Shown piece after piece: positions 43,728 to 54,048 of a stretch of 64,000 nucleotides of DNA (position 1 is its first letter; each line of letters begins with the position of its first letter). The translations under genes and the position numbers were made by a program. The DNA comes from Cronobacter malonaticus LMG 23826 (GTDB lineage: Bacteria > Pseudomonadota > Gammaproteobacteria > Enterobacterales > Enterobacteriaceae), in the NCBI RefSeq assembly GCF_001277215.2, contig NZ_CP013940.1, positions 806,001 to 870,000 on the forward strand, given 5' to 3'. The notes below the pieces were generated by a model that was not told the DNA's origin, searched no databases, and saw only the letters and a list, made by a program, of their open reading frames with translations.

Positions 43728-45863
43728 ATGTCCCAGATCCCTGATACCGAAAGCTGGATCCGCGCCATGACGCGCGCGGCAGGGCGGTTCGGATTGCCCG
43801 CCGACGCGCCGGCGGTGCGCCAGCAGATGCGCTGGTTTGAAAATTTACCGCTCGCGCCACGGCTCGAGCGTCTCGCCGGGCTGATGGGCTTACAGGTCCG
43901 CCTGACGCCCATTAAAAATATGCGCTGGAACAGCCAGACGCTGCCGGTCATTGTGCAACTGGAAGAGGGCGGGCTGATGCTGCTGGAAGCCATCGACGCC
44001 GACGGCGTGGTGACTTACTGGCTGAGCGAAGGCGGCGACCTGGTGCGCGAAGAGCCGCTGGAGGAGTTACTAAAGCGCGTGAAGCCCGACGTGGCGCTGC
44101 TCGGTATCGCCGCCCGCGGGCGCGACGCCCGCATCGATGATTTTACCCGCCCTTACGAACAACACTGGTTCTGGCGTCACTTCCGCCATGCCGGGCGCAA
44201 GCTGGCGGAGATTTCGCTGGCGTCGATTCTCGGCAATGTGCTGGCGCTCGCGGGCATTTTATTTTCGATGCAAGTGTATGACCGCGTGATCCCGGCGGAG
44301 TCGTTCCCGACGCTGTGGGTGCTGTTCTTCGGCGTGCTGCTGGCGGCGCTGTTTGAATTTTTCATCCGGCTTGCCCGCACGCATGTCTCCGACATCATGG
44401 GCAAGCATATCGATCTCAATGTGTCGTCGCTGTTTTATGCCCGCGCCATGGCGATTAAAAACGACGAGCGCCCGAAATCCACCGGCTCGTTTATCTCGCA
44501 GTTACGTGAGATCGATCAGGTGCGCGAGCTGCTGACCTCCACCACCGTCGGCGCGGCGATGGATATTCCGTTCGTGCTGCTGTTCCTCGGGATCATGGCG
44601 CTGGTGGGCGGGCAACTGGTGGCGATCCCGCTTATCGCGATCCCGCTGATTGTGATCCCGGGGCTTCTGATCCAGTGGCCGATGGCGAAACTCGCCAAAG
44701 AGGGGATGCGCGAGAGCGCTATCCGCAACGCCGTGCTGGTGGAGTCGATCGAGGGCGTTGAGGATATTAAAGCGCTCCAGGCCGAGCCCTATTTTCAGCG
44801 CCAGTGGGAGCACACGCACAGCGTGGGCGCGAACATCGGCATGAAGCAACGCGTCTGGGGCGCGCGCTTAAGCGGCTGGGCCTCGACGGTGCAGCAAATT
44901 ACTTACGCGGGCATGCTGGTGTTCGGCAGCTATCTGGTGCTCGACGGGCAAATCACCACCGGGACGCTGGTGGCGTGTAGCCTGCTTTCCTCGCGCACGC
45001 TGGCACCGCTGATGCAACTGACGATGGTCTTTTCCCGCTGGCAGCACGCCAAAACCGCCATGAGCGGACTCAATGAGCTGCTGAAAAAGCCGCTGGATAA
45101 AGAAGCGGGCAGCAAGATGGCGCACTGCCCGGTGCTGGCGGGCCACTATCAGTTTCAGGATGTGCAGTACAGCTACGACAAAGAGAAAGGCGATCAGGCG
45201 CTGCTGGTGCCGTCCCTTGAGATCAAACCCGGCGAGCGCGTGGCGATCCTCGGCAAAGTGGGTGCCGGGAAATCGACGCTGCTGAAACTGCTCTCCGGCC
45301 AGGCGCAGGCGAGCAAGGGCAAAGTGATTATCGACGGTGTCGATCTGGCGCATATCGATCCGATGGACGTGCGCCGCCAGGTGGGTTTTTTGTCGCAGGA
45401 GTCGCGGCTCTTTTTCGGCACCCTGCGCCAGAACCTGATGCTCGGGCACCCGAACGCCACGGATGCTGAACTGTTGCAGGCGCTGCGCATCAGCGGCGCG
45501 CTCTCCATGGTGCAGCATGACGCCGCAAGCCTCGACCGGCTGATTAACGAAGGCGGACGAGGGCTGTCTGGCGGTCAGCGCCAGATGGTGCTGCTTAGCC
45601 GGCTGCTGGTGCGTAATCCGCAGATTGTGCTGCTCGATGAGCCGACCGCGTCAATGGATGAACAGCTGGAAAGCTACGTTATCCGCCAGCTTCACCAGTG
45701 GCTGACCGGCCGCACGCTGGTGCTGGTGACGCACCGCCCGGCGCTGTTGTCGCTGGTTGACCGCGTAGTGGTGATGGAAAACGGCAAAGTGGTGGCGGAT
45801 GGCCCGCGCGACGCGATTTTGCAGACGGCGCAGCGTAACAGCAATGTCGCCTCGGTGGCGTAA
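43728..45863 (+). CDS. bapC: Type I secretion permease/ATPase (LapB/BapC type)
   Basis: 711 residues. Residues 1-130 are a C39-like domain that lacks the catalytic Cys, as in transporters of giant RTX/Ig adhesins. Residues 150-420 carry six membrane segments (SLASILGNVLALAGILFSM and others). The ATPase domain has Walker A GKVGAGKST, signature LSGGQRQM and Walker B IVLLDEPTASMD, then an H-loop VTHRP. It powers BapA export across the inner membrane without leader cleavage. It starts 23 bp after the true end of the TolC-like gene and is followed 9 bp later by the adaptor gene. Confidence 0.95.
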   Translation: MSQIPDTESWIRAMTRAAGRFGLPADAPAVRQQMRWFENLPLAPRLERLAGLMGLQVRLTPIKNMRWNSQTLPVIVQLEEGGLMLLEAIDADGVVTYWLSEGGDLVREEPLEELLKRVKPDVALLGIAARGRDARIDDFTRPYEQHWFWRHFRHAGRKLAEISLASILGNVLALAGILFSMQVYDRVIPAESFPTLWVLFFGVLLAALFEFFIRLARTHVSDIMGKHIDLNVSSLFYARAMAIKNDERPKSTGSFISQLREIDQVRELLTSTTVGAAMDIPFVLLFLGIMALVGGQLVAIPLIAIPLIVIPGLLIQWPMAKLAKEGMRESAIRNAVLVESIEGVEDIKALQAEPYFQRQWEHTHSVGANIGMKQRVWGARLSGWASTVQQITYAGMLVFGSYLVLDGQITTGTLVACSLLSSRTLAPLMQLTMVFSRWQHAKTAMSGLNELLKKPLDKEAGSKMAHCPVLAGHYQFQDVQYSYDKEKGDQALLVPSLEIKPGERVAILGKVGAGKSTLLKLLSGQAQASKGKVIIDGVDLAHIDPMDVRRQVGFLSQESRLFFGTLRQNLMLGHPNATDAELLQALRISGALSMVQHDAASLDRLINEGGRGLSGGQRQMVLLSRLLVRNPQIVLLDEPTASMDEQLESYVIRQLHQWLTGRTLVLVTHRPALLSLVDRVVVMENGKVVADGPRDAILQTAQRNSNVASVA

Positions 45864-45872
45864 GGAGCATTC

Positions 45873-47042
45873 ATGAGCCAATTAACGATGCAGGAAGAGC
45901 TTGCGCGTCAGGGGCGGTTTTATTCGTCGGTTATCTGGCTGACGCTGGCGGCGCTGGTGCTGTTTTTTGTCTGGGCGTGGTTTGCGACGCTGGATGAAGT
46001 GACGGTTGGCACCGGCAAAATCACGCCGTCGAGCCGCGCGCAGGTGATTGAGAGTCTGGACGGGGGCATAGTTAACGCGCTGATGGTGCATGAGGGCGAT
46101 GTGGTGGATCGCGGGCAGATGCTGGCGCGGCTCGACCCGACGCGGTTTCAGTCGAACTACGGCGAGGCGGCGGCGAGGGCGAGGGCGCTGCGCGCGTCCA
46201 GCGAGCGGCTGCGCTCGGAACTGACCGGTGAGCCGCTTCAGTTTAGCGAGGAGTCGATGCTCGAACCGGCGCTGGTGGCCCGCGAACGCCAGCTTTATGA
46301 GTCGCGCCGTCGTAACCTTAACGAGACGCTGGAGAACCTGCAAAAGACCTACAATCTGGTGATGGCGGAGCTGCGTATGACCCAGCCGCTGGTAGCGAAA
46401 GGGGCCGCCAGCGAAGTGGAGGTTATTCGTCTGCAACGTCAGGCCGCCGAGCTGAAGGGCAAAATGGACGACGCGCGCAACCAGTTCGCGGTGCGCGCCC
46501 GTGAAGAGCAGGTGAAGAATAATGCCGATCTCGACGCGCAATTGCAGGTAATGGCGGGCAAGGCGGATCAGCTCGATCGCGCCACGCTGTTTTCGCCGGT
46601 CCGCGGGGTGGTGAAAGATATCCAGGTGACGACGGTGGGCGGCGTGCTCCAGCCCGGCGGCAAGCTGATGGAGATTGTGCCGCTGGAAGATCAGTTGCTG
46701 GTGGAGACGCGCATCAACCCGCGCGATATCGCCTATATCCGGCCGGGATTGCCCGCGACGGTGAAGATTACGGCATACGATTCGTCTATCTATGGCGATC
46801 TGAAAGGCGAGGTGGAGATGGTCTCGCCCGATACGCTCCAGGATGAGGTAAAACGCGATCAGTTTTATTACCGCGTGTATGTGCGCACCAAAAGCGCCGA
46901 GCTTAAGAACCGCAACGGCAAGCGTTTCCCGATCCTGCCGGGGATGGTCGCCAACGTGGAGATCAAAACGGGGCAGAAAACCGTGCTCGATTATTTGATT
47001 AAGCCGCTTAATAAGGTGAAAGAGGCGTTAAGGGAACGGTAG
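45873..47042 (+). CDS. bapD: HlyD-family periplasmic adaptor of the adhesin secretion system
   Basis: 389 residues. One N-terminal membrane anchor (SVIWLTLAALVLFFVWAWFA, about 19-38) precedes a biotinyl-lipoyl hairpin (VGTGKITPSSRAQVIESLDGGIVNALMVHEG). A long coiled coil follows (about 95-225), then a beta-barrel region with VRGVVKDIQVTTVGGVLQPG and the C-terminal HlyD signature PGMVANVEIKTG. It joins the ABC transporter to the TolC-like tunnel. Last gene of the bap operon. Confidence 0.95.
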   Translation: MSQLTMQEELARQGRFYSSVIWLTLAALVLFFVWAWFATLDEVTVGTGKITPSSRAQVIESLDGGIVNALMVHEGDVVDRGQMLARLDPTRFQSNYGEAAARARALRASSERLRSELTGEPLQFSEESMLEPALVARERQLYESRRRNLNETLENLQKTYNLVMAELRMTQPLVAKGAASEVEVIRLQRQAAELKGKMDDARNQFAVRAREEQVKNNADLDAQLQVMAGKADQLDRATLFSPVRGVVKDIQVTTVGGVLQPGGKLMEIVPLEDQLLVETRINPRDIAYIRPGLPATVKITAYDSSIYGDLKGEVEMVSPDTLQDEVKRDQFYYRVYVRTKSAELKNRNGKRFPILPGMVANVEIKTGQKTVLDYLIKPLNKVKEALRER

Positions 47043-47087
47043 GTTTATGGCCTGACATTGCAGTGGCGGATGTTATTGATATTGATG

Positions 47088-47265
47088 TGGCGGGAGCGCT
47101 ATTGAGATGGCGGGAGCGCTATTGAGATGGCGGGTGCGCTGCGCTTACCCGCCCTACACTCGTATATAGTGTCATCTTGTAGGGTGGGTAAGCGAAGCGC
47201 ACCCACCGGAGATAACAAGTGGCGAAATGGTCATCCAGGGTGGGTAAGCGAAGTGCACCCACCGC
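47088..47265. repeat. Enterobacterial intergenic repeats and a 20-bp tandem repeat
   Basis: Two full copies and a partial third of a 20-bp unit (TGGCGGGAGCGCTATTGAGA) at 47,088-47,140 are followed by one inverted and two direct copies of a GTAGGGTGGGTAAGCG-type repeat ending CGCACCCACC (47,129-47,160; 47,179-47,208; 47,237-47,265). These are dispersed palindromic elements commonly seen between enterobacterial genes. Confidence 0.8.
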
Positions 47266-47271
47266 GCCCAT

Positions 47272-47299
47272 AAAAAAACCGGCATTCGCCGGTTTTTTT
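47272..47299. terminator. Bidirectional terminator between bapD and smpB
   Basis: AAACCGGC and GCCGGTTT with a 4-nt loop, flanked by A-run and T-run on both sides, serve the convergent bap operon and smpB. Confidence 0.92.
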
Positions 47300-47309
47300 G
47301 TCGCCAGGC

Positions 47310-47792
47310 TTAACGCCCCGCGTTTTTCATAATGCGTGCTTTATCAAGCTGCCATTCGCGCTCTTTCAGATCGGAGCGCTTATCATGCTGCTTCTTACCT
47401 TTCGCCACGCCGATTTTGACTTTGCACCACGCGTTCTTCCAGTACAGCGACAGGGCCACCACGGTATAACCATCGCGGTTAATGCGGCCATACAGATTAT
47501 CCAGCTCGCGCTGGTTAAGCAGCAGCTTACGCGTGCGGGTCGGGTCGCAAACCACATGCGTGGACGCTACGTTCAGCGGCTGGAAGTTGGCACCGAACAG
47601 ATACGCCTCGCCGTCTTTCAGGATAACGTAGCTGTCACCGATGTTGGCTTTCCCCGCTCGCAGGGATTTAACTTCCCAGCCCTGAAGGGCCAGGCCTGCT
47701 TCAAACTCTTCTTCGATGAAGTACTCATGGCGGGCGCGCTTGTTGAGCGCAATGGTGGCTGAGCCAGGTTTGTGTGCTTTTTTCTTGGTCAT
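47310..47792 (-). CDS. smpB: SsrA-binding protein SmpB
   Basis: 160 residues from [20 protein letters not shown]; an in-frame ATG 39 bp upstream is not used. Nearly identical to the Escherichia protein, including the OB-fold segment [19 protein letters not shown] and the C-terminal [16 protein letters not shown] tail that enters the ribosomal A site. It carries tmRNA to stalled ribosomes. It is on the same strand as ssrA but separated from it by the 17-kb adhesin locus. Confidence 0.99.
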   Translation of the reverse strand: MTKKKAHKPGSATIALNKRARHEYFIEEEFEAGLALQGWEVKSLRAGKANIGDSYVILKDGEAYLFGANFQPLNVASTHVVCDPTRTRKLLLNQRELDNLYGRINRDGYTVVALSLYWKNAWCKVKIGVAKGKKQHDKRSDLKEREWQLDKARIMKNAGR

Positions 47793-47940
47793 AGTGCCGC
47801 TCAGTATAGGTAATCCGGTCGTAAAACGCACCCCTTTCCCGGGGTGGAAAAGGGTTATCTTAGCATGTCTGCCGGCGAGTTTTTGTTTAATGGATGATAA
47901 ATGTTATTATTTCTAAGTCGTATGACTCACAGGAAATACT

Positions 47941-48378
47941 ATGCCCCAGATTAGTCGTACTGCCCTGGTGCCTTACAGCGCTGAGCAGATGTACAAGTTA
48001 GTGAACGATGTGAAATCCTACCCGGAGTTTCTGCCAGGCTGCGTGGGAAGCCGCGTGCTGGAATCGTCGCCGGGCCAGATGACGGCCGCGGTGGAAGTGT
48101 CGAAAGCCGGCATCAGCAAGACGTTCACCACCCGCAATACGCTGATCAGCAATCAGAGCATTTTGATGCATCTGGTCGATGGCCCCTTCAAAAAACTGAT
48201 GGGCGGCTGGAAATTTACGCCGCTGACCGAAGACGCCTGCCAGATTGAATTCAATCTTGATTTTGAATTCACTAATAAGCTTATCGAACTCGCGTTTGGC
48301 CGGGTCTTTAAAGAGCTTGCGTCCAGCATGGTGCAGGCGTTCTCACAGCGTGCCAAAGAGGTTTACAGTGCCGGGTGA
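47941..48378 (+). CDS. ratA: RatA, START-fold ribosome-associated protein
   Basis: 145 residues. [21 protein letters not shown] and [15 protein letters not shown] are the N-terminal marks of the RatA/COQ10 START-fold family. In Escherichia it was reported to bind 50S subunits and block 70S formation; a role in respiration/stress (PasT) is also reported. It is divergent from smpB and overlaps ratB by 11 bp. Confidence 0.97.
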   Translation: MPQISRTALVPYSAEQMYKLVNDVKSYPEFLPGCVGSRVLESSPGQMTAAVEVSKAGISKTFTTRNTLISNQSILMHLVDGPFKKLMGGWKFTPLTEDACQIEFNLDFEFTNKLIELAFGRVFKELASSMVQAFSQRAKEVYSAG

Positions 48379-48658
48379 GATTCAGGTGGAAGTGGCGTAT
48401 GCCCTGCCCGAAAAACAGTACCTGCGTAAGGTAAAATTGCCCGAAGGCGCGTCGGTGGAAGAGGCGATTATCGCCTCCGGCCTGCTGGAGCTGCGTAAAG
48501 ATATCGACCTGAAAAAGAATAAGGTCGGCATCTACAGCCGCCCGGTTAAGCTTGCCGATACGTTAAATGACGGCGACCGCGTGGAGATTTACCGCCCGCT
48601 GATTGCCGACCCGAAAGAGCTGCGTCGCCAGCGTGCCGAACGCGCGGCGAAAAAATAA
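48368..48658 (+). CDS. ratB: RatB, RnfH/UPF0125-family protein
   Basis: 96 residues starting with GTG inside the end of ratA ([19 protein letters not shown]). The ubiquitin-like beta-grasp pattern matches the RnfH family, ending [14 protein letters not shown] as in Escherichia RatB. It is the second gene of a ratA-ratB pair and is translationally coupled. Biochemical role unsettled. Confidence 0.96.
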   Translation: MPGEIQVEVAYALPEKQYLRKVKLPEGASVEEAIIASGLLELRKDIDLKKNKVGIYSRPVKLADTLNDGDRVEIYRPLIADPKELRRQRAERAAKK

Positions 48659-48720
48659 GCCTGCGCGTGCGACGCGTTATTCAATGTCGCCGTCTGGCTC
48701 TCGTCATAAAATGCCCAATA

Positions 48721-48746
48721 AAAAAGGTGCCTCAGGCACCTTTTTT
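48721..48746. terminator. Bidirectional terminator between ratB and bamE
   Basis: AAAAAGGTGCC, two-base loop region, GGCACCTTTTTT: a perfect GC-rich stem with A- and T-runs on either side, between convergent genes. Confidence 0.92.
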
Positions 48747-48766
48747 CGTTTGAGCATCGGCTGCGA

Positions 48767-49111
48767 TTAACGCTTCGCGTCAAGCTTCGGCTTGTTATCC
48801 ATATTGGTCAGCACACCGTTGCTGTTGAAGGTCAGCGTCAGCGTTTGCTGCGTGACATCTTCGTGACCCGGCTGCTGGCGGAAAACGTAGAACCATGTAT
48901 TGCTGCCGAACGGGTCCGTCATCATCGGCGTGCCCAGCGCGTAAGCAACCTGCTGTTGCGTCATGCCAATACGGACTTTAGCAATGTCGGTAGACGTCAG
49001 GTAGTTACCCTGGTTAATGTCGGGGCGGTAAACCACTCGCTCCAGAGTAGAACAGCCTGCGGTCAACATCAGAAGGACCGCTGCGGCAGCAGTCAGCGTT
49101 TTACAGCGCAT
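48767..49111 (-). CDS. bamE: Outer-membrane assembly lipoprotein BamE
   Basis: 114 residues with a lipoprotein signal and lipobox LTAGC. The mature protein has the BamE core [27 protein letters not shown]. It is part of the Bam complex that inserts beta-barrel proteins such as the TolC-like BapB. Conserved location between ratB and recN. Confidence 0.98.
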   Translation of the reverse strand: MRCKTLTAAAAVLLMLTAGCSTLERVVYRPDINQGNYLTSTDIAKVRIGMTQQQVAYALGTPMMTDPFGSNTWFYVFRQQPGHEDVTQQTLTLTFNSNGVLTNMDNKPKLDAKR

Positions 49112-49328
49112 AGTGATTAGATTCCTTTTCGGGCCCGAGCAACACGCGGCTCATACATAATTAGCCGATGATAATAAACCTTCAGTCAGTTTAAAACCTT
49201 AAGGCGCTTCACTATGACCGTAGCGGAGGAAAAAAGTTAGCGCAAAAAGCGATTAAAGCACGCCGCGCGCTTTTGTTGCTGCTTTTCTGAGCGAAAGCGC
49301 GGGGCGCAGAGCCCCGCCGGAGAGAAAA

Positions 49329-50990
49329 TTACGCCGCCAGCAGCTCTTTAGCGTTCGCCAGGGTATTGCGTGTAACTTCGCTACCGCCCAGCAGGCGGGC
49401 CAGCTCCTGAAGACGCGCTTTTTTATCCAGCGGCTGCATATGGGTTTCGGTCATCGCGCCATCGGTCTCTTTGCTGACAAAGAAGTGATGATGGCCGCAG
49501 CCCGCGACCTGCGGCAGGTGGGTGACGCACATTACCTGGGTGGATTCGCCAAGCTGGCGCAGCAGTTTGCCCACTACGGCGGCGGTAGGACCGCTGATAC
49601 CCACGTCCACTTCATCGAAAATCAGCGCCGGAGTTTCCATTTTACGGGCGGTGATCACCTGAATCGCCAGCGCGATACGGGAAAGCTCGCCGCCGGAGGC
49701 CACTTTCGCGAGCGGCTGCAGCGGCTGCCCCGGGTTTGTGGAGACGCGGAAATCGATGCGATTGGCGCCTTCCGCTGTCAGATGGTGCTCCTCAAACAGG
49801 ACGTCAATCGTGAACTGACCGTGTGGCATCGACAGCGAATGCATACTGTCGGTGATGAGCTGCGTCAGTTCGCGGGCATAGACCACGCGGCTTTCATGCA
49901 GCGCGTGCGCTACCGCCAGCGCCTGCTGGTGGTGTTTGTTGACCGCCAGGGTCAACGTTTCCAGGCAATCGGCCTGGTCGTCCAGAAGCTGTTGCTCTTC
50001 AAGCAGCTTCTGGTGGAACGCGGGCAGCTCTTCCGGGGCGATATGGTGCTTGCGCGCAAGCGTGATTTGACGGGAGATGCGCTGCTCCAGCTCATACAGA
50101 CGGTTCGGGTCGAGATCCAGACGTTCGCAGTAGTGACGCAGTTCGTCGCTGGCTTCGCTCAGCTGGATGGCGGCCTCTTCAAGCATATTCAGCACGCCGG
50201 AGAGTTTGTCATCCATGCCGACGAGATCGGTCACGAGATTGCGTGCGCTGTAGAGCTGGCTTTGCAGATTGGCATCTTCCGCGTCGGCCAGCAGGTTTAA
50301 CGCCTGCTGGCTGGTAGAAAGCAGCTGCCCGCTGTTGGCTAAGCGTTTGTACTCTTCATCGATTTGCTCGAACTCGCCCGGCTGCGGGTTGAATTCGTTA
50401 AGCTCTTTTAACTGGTAGTGCAGCAGCTCGGCGCGCGCGGCGCGCTCCTGGCTCTGTTGCTGATGCAGGGCGAGATCGCGACAGCTTTGATGCCACTGGC
50501 GGTAGCTCTGCGCCATCTGCGCCATGAGCTCACCTTCGCCTGCATAGCCATCCAGCAGGCGTTTCTGATGTTCAGGTTTAAGCAGAAGCTGGTGGGCGTG
50601 CTGACCGTGAATTTGAATCAGCAACTGACCGAGTTCGCGCAGCTGCGAGAGCGGCACGGCGGTGCCGTTGATAAAGCCGCGCGAGCGGCCATCGCTGCTG
50701 ATAACACGGCGCAGCAGGCACTCGCTGCCGTCTTCAAGCTGGTTTTCTTCCAGCCAGCGCAGGGCGGCAGGCGTGTCTTTCAGCGCGAAGCGGGCGCAGA
50801 GATCCGCGCGGCTGGCACCGGCGCGCACCATATCGCCCTCCGCACGGCCACCCAGGCACAAACCCAGCGCATCGATCGCAATGGATTTACCGGCGCCGGT
50901 TTCGCCGGTGATGGCGGTCATCCCGGCGTTAAAGTCGATTTCCAGTTCACGAACAATAGCGAAATTACTGATGGTTAATTGTGCCAGCAT
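49329..50990 (-). CDS. recN: DNA repair protein RecN
   Basis: 553 residues from [20 protein letters not shown], the family length; the ATG 24 bp upstream is not used. SMC-like: Walker [16 protein letters not shown] near residue 30, a long coiled coil, signature [14 protein letters not shown] near 440 and Walker [14 protein letters not shown]. It acts early in repair of double-strand breaks. Three LexA boxes sit directly upstream, so it is strongly SOS-induced. Confidence 0.99.
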   Translation of the reverse strand: MLAQLTISNFAIVRELEIDFNAGMTAITGETGAGKSIAIDALGLCLGGRAEGDMVRAGASRADLCARFALKDTPAALRWLEENQLEDGSECLLRRVISSDGRSRGFINGTAVPLSQLRELGQLLIQIHGQHAHQLLLKPEHQKRLLDGYAGEGELMAQMAQSYRQWHQSCRDLALHQQQSQERAARAELLHYQLKELNEFNPQPGEFEQIDEEYKRLANSGQLLSTSQQALNLLADAEDANLQSQLYSARNLVTDLVGMDDKLSGVLNMLEEAAIQLSEASDELRHYCERLDLDPNRLYELEQRISRQITLARKHHIAPEELPAFHQKLLEEQQLLDDQADCLETLTLAVNKHHQQALAVAHALHESRVVYARELTQLITDSMHSLSMPHGQFTIDVLFEEHHLTAEGANRIDFRVSTNPGQPLQPLAKVASGGELSRIALAIQVITARKMETPALIFDEVDVGISGPTAAVVGKLLRQLGESTQVMCVTHLPQVAGCGHHHFFVSKETDGAMTETHMQPLDKKARLQELARLLGGSEVTRNTLANAKELLAA

Positions 50991-51000
50991 AGCCGCCTTC

Positions 51001-51056
51001 CTGTATAAACTCACAGAGCTGTAATTGCATACAGTATAAACTGGTTTTATATACAG
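51001..51056 (-). promoter_or_regulatory. Three LexA boxes controlling recN
   Basis: CTGT-N8-ACAG sites at 51,001-51,016 and 51,019-51,034 are perfect; a third at 51,041-51,056 (CTGG-N8-ACAG on the plus strand) has one mismatch. The cluster overlaps the expected promoter and matches the multi-box arrangement known for recN. Confidence 0.92.
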
Positions 51057-51076
51057 TAAAGTGGCTGATGCGGGTT

Positions 51077-51955
51077 TCAGAATAATTTTTTTGACCAGCC
51101 GAGTTTTGTGCTTAACGTATTGAAATAGCTGTAGTCCTTCGGATGAATGAGGTTCAGCGGGTAGTCGCAGCGGCGGATAAACACATCTTCGCCTTCCTGG
51201 ATAGGCAGCGCTATCTGGCTGTCGCAGCTGATTTCCAGATCGCTGCGCATGTTGGAAAAACGCAGGCGAATGGTGCTGCTGCTGTTAATCACCAGCGGAC
51301 GCGCCGAAAGCGTATGCGGGAACATGGGCACCAGCGTGATGGCGTCGAGCGACGGCGTGAGAATCGGGCCGCCGGCCGAGAGCGAATAGGCGGTGGAGCC
51401 GGTTGGCGTTGAGATAATCAGGCCGTCCGAGCGCTGAGAAAACGCGAATTTTTCATCAATATAGACTTCGAATTCAATCATATGCGCCACTTTACCGGGG
51501 TGCAGAACCACTTCATTAATGGCAGTACTGATGCGCTTCTGGCAATTTTTCTGGCAGACCTGCGCCTCCAGCAAAAAGCGTTGCTCGCGGATATAATGAC
51601 CTTCAAGCACGTCCGCCAGCTGCTGCTGGGCGTTGTCCGGATCGAGATCGGTAAGGAAACCGAGATTACCGCGGTTGATGCCGATGACGCTGATGTCATA
51701 GCGCGCCAGAACGCGCGCGGCACCGAGCATGTTGCCGTCCCCGCCGACCACGACCGCCAGATCCGCCTGCTGGCCAATTTCCGCCAGCGTTCCGGTGCGG
51801 GCATCCGTGAGTTTTAACTCCTCGGCTATCTGCTGCTCGATAATGACGTCGTAGCCGCGATCCAAAAGCCAGCGCCACAGCATTTCATGCGTCGTCAGCG
51901 CGGTAGGGTGACGTGGATGTCCGACAATACCGATGCAGTTGAAATGGTTATTCAT
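51077..51955 (-). CDS. nadK: NAD kinase
   Basis: 292 residues, the family length. The [13 protein letters not shown] motif (GGDG, ATP binding) is near residue 70, and [15 protein letters not shown], the second conserved NAD kinase segment, near 175. It phosphorylates NAD to NADP. Divergent from grpE, the usual order. Confidence 0.99.
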   Translation of the reverse strand: MNNHFNCIGIVGHPRHPTALTTHEMLWRWLLDRGYDVIIEQQIAEELKLTDARTGTLAEIGQQADLAVVVGGDGNMLGAARVLARYDISVIGINRGNLGFLTDLDPDNAQQQLADVLEGHYIREQRFLLEAQVCQKNCQKRISTAINEVVLHPGKVAHMIEFEVYIDEKFAFSQRSDGLIISTPTGSTAYSLSAGGPILTPSLDAITLVPMFPHTLSARPLVINSSSTIRLRFSNMRSDLEISCDSQIALPIQEGEDVFIRRCDYPLNLIHPKDYSYFNTLSTKLGWSKKLF

Positions 51956-52006
51956 TTTCCTGGTCGTCCTTATAGGCGTGGAAAGGGGGACAATCTGTCT
52001 GCTTCC

Positions 52007-52035
52007 CTTGAAACCCGCAAACTGATCCCCATAAT
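52007..52035 (+). promoter_or_regulatory. Sigma-32 heat-shock promoter of grpE
   Basis: CTTGAAA (52,007-52,013) and CCCCATAAT (52,027-52,035) are separated by 13 bp, an almost perfect RpoH promoter about 40 bp before the grpE start. Confidence 0.93.
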
Positions 52036-52077
52036 AATCCAGGTTAGCGATACGAATGCATAAACGCGGAGAATTTC

Positions 52078-52671
52078 ATGAGTAGTAAAGAACAGAAAAC
52101 GCCTGACGGGCAAGCCCCGGAAGAGATCGTCACGGAGCAGCATGAAGAGGTTGAGGCTGTAGAATCTGCCGAATCTGCTGAGCAGGTGGATCCGCGCGAT
52201 GAAGAGATTGCCCGGTTGCAGTCGGAGTTAACGCAGGCCCAGAACCGCGAGCGCGACACTGTGTTGCGCATGAAAGCGGAGATGGAAAACCTGCGTCGCC
52301 GTACCGAGCAGGATATCGAGAAGGCGCATAAATTCGCGCTGGAGAAATTCATCAACGAGCTGCTGCCGGTTATCGACAGCCTCGATCGCGCGCTTGAAGT
52401 GGCGAACAAAGAAAACCAGGATATGGCCGCGATGGTGGAAGGGATCGAACTGACCCTGAAATCGATGCTGGATGTAGTGCGTAAGTTCGGCGTGGAAGTG
52501 ATTGCCGACACCAACGTGCCGCTGGATCCGAACGTGCATCAAGCTATCGCCATGGTGGAATCGGAAGACGTTGCGCCGAACCACGTGCTGGCGGTGATGC
52601 AGAAAGGCTATACCCTGAACGGCCGCACCATTCGCGCCGCGATGGTGACCGTCGCGAAAGCGAAGGCGTAA
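52078..52671 (+). CDS. grpE: Nucleotide exchange factor GrpE
   Basis: 197 residues. An acidic N-terminus and long helix ([22 protein letters not shown]) lead into the four-helix bundle and beta domain containing [13 protein letters not shown] and [21 protein letters not shown]. It releases ADP from DnaK in the Hsp70 cycle. A typical sigma-32 promoter drives it and a terminator follows. Confidence 0.99.
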   Translation: MSSKEQKTPDGQAPEEIVTEQHEEVEAVESAESAEQVDPRDEEIARLQSELTQAQNRERDTVLRMKAEMENLRRRTEQDIEKAHKFALEKFINELLPVIDSLDRALEVANKENQDMAAMVEGIELTLKSMLDVVRKFGVEVIADTNVPLDPNVHQAIAMVESEDVAPNHVLAVMQKGYTLNGRTIRAAMVTVAKAKA

Positions 52672-52697
52672 GCCGCGCCGTAACGAACGTAGTAATG

Positions 52698-52727
52698 AAA
52701 AAGGCCAGTCATCGACTGGCCTTTTTT
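52698..52727. terminator. Bidirectional terminator between grpE and yfjD
   Basis: AAGGCCAGTC and GACTGGCCTT pair, with A-run before and TTTTTT after, between convergent genes. Confidence 0.92.
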
Positions 52728-52740
52728 AATGAGGTAACGG

Positions 52741-54030
52741 TTAGTTGCCTTCCACGCTTTCCCGCAGCGGTTTTACCGGTGTTATCCGCACTTGTTTAAT
52801 CATGTTTTCCTGCACATCGAGAATATCGATATCGTACTGGTGCAGACGCAGGCGAATGCCGGCGGAGGGGATCTCCTCCAGCGCTTCGAGGATCATGCCG
52901 TTGACGGTGCGGGCTTCTTCTTCCGGTAAGCGCCAGTTAAACGCTTTGTTAAGCTCGCGCACGTTGGCGCTGCCTTCGATGATAACCGAGCCGTCGTTTT
53001 GCGGCGTGACTTCCTCAGCAAGCGTGGGTGACATCGACGTCGTGAAGTCGCCGACAATCTCTTCAAGAATATCTTCTACCGTCACTAGCCCCTGAATATC
53101 GCCATATTCATTGACCACCAGGCCCACTTTCTTTTTATTGCGCTGGAATTTCACCAGCTGGACGCTGAGCGGCGTACCTTCCGGCACGTAGTAGATCTCA
53201 TCGGCGGCGCGCAGCATCACCTCTTTGGTGAACTCTTTTTTCTCGTTCATCTGCCGCCAGGCTTCGCGGATGCGCAGCATGCCGATAGCGTCGTCGAGGG
53301 ATTCGCGATACAGCACGATGCGCCCGTGCGGCGAGTGGGTCAGCTGGCGGACGATAGATTTCCAGTCATCGTTGATATCAATGCCGACGATATCGTTACG
53401 CGGCACCATGATGTCGCTGACGCTCACTTTCTCCAGATCCAGCACGGAGAGCAGCATGTCCTGATTGCGGCGTGAAATCTGCGAGCGCGACTCATGCACG
53501 ATGGTGCGCAGCTCATCTTTGCTGAGCGCGGCGCTCACCACGTTATCCGCTTTAATACCGACCATGCGCATCAGCACGCGCGTGATCATATTCAGCAGCC
53601 AGACCAGCGGCATCATAATGATTTGCAGCGGGCCGAGTAAAAAGCTGCTCGGGAATGCGACTTTCTCCGGGTAGAGCGCTGCGACGGTTTTTGGCAGGAC
53701 TTCAGCGAAAACCAGCACCACGAAGGTCAGTACGCCGGTGGCGATCGCCACGCCCGCGTCGCCATACAGGCGCATACCAACAATAGTGGCAAGTGATGAC
53801 GCGAGAATATTGACCAGGTTGTTGCCGATTAACACCAGGCTTATCAGCCGGTCAGGCTTGCGCAGCAGGCGTTCCACCCGTTTTGCCGCGCGGTTGCCCT
53901 GCTTCGACAGGTGCCGCAGGCGGTAACGGTTGAGGGTCATCATCCCGGTTTCGGAGCCGGAGAAGTAGGCGGAGACCACCACCATCACGATAAGCGTTAC
54001 GATGAGTGTAGTGGTTGAGATATGTTCCAA
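52741..54030 (-). CDS. yfjD: HlyC/CorC-family (CNNM-type) membrane transporter
   Basis: 429 residues. The N-terminal DUF21 membrane domain has four hydrophobic segments, including VSAYFSGSETGMMTLNRYRLRHL. Two CBS domains follow (about 200-330, with SVSDIMVPRNDIVGID), then a C-terminal CorC/HlyC domain (VIIEGSANVRELNKAFNW). The family is linked to magnesium/cobalt movement. Usual neighbour of ypjD and grpE. Confidence 0.95.
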   Translation of the reverse strand: MEHISTTTLIVTLIVMVVVSAYFSGSETGMMTLNRYRLRHLSKQGNRAAKRVERLLRKPDRLISLVLIGNNLVNILASSLATIVGMRLYGDAGVAIATGVLTFVVLVFAEVLPKTVAALYPEKVAFPSSFLLGPLQIIMMPLVWLLNMITRVLMRMVGIKADNVVSAALSKDELRTIVHESRSQISRRNQDMLLSVLDLEKVSVSDIMVPRNDIVGIDINDDWKSIVRQLTHSPHGRIVLYRESLDDAIGMLRIREAWRQMNEKKEFTKEVMLRAADEIYYVPEGTPLSVQLVKFQRNKKKVGLVVNEYGDIQGLVTVEDILEEIVGDFTTSMSPTLAEEVTPQNDGSVIIEGSANVRELNKAFNWRLPEEEARTVNGMILEALEEIPSAGIRLRLHQYDIDILDVQENMIKQVRITPVKPLRESVEGN

Positions 54031-54048
54031 CGTATTGTCCTTTGAAGT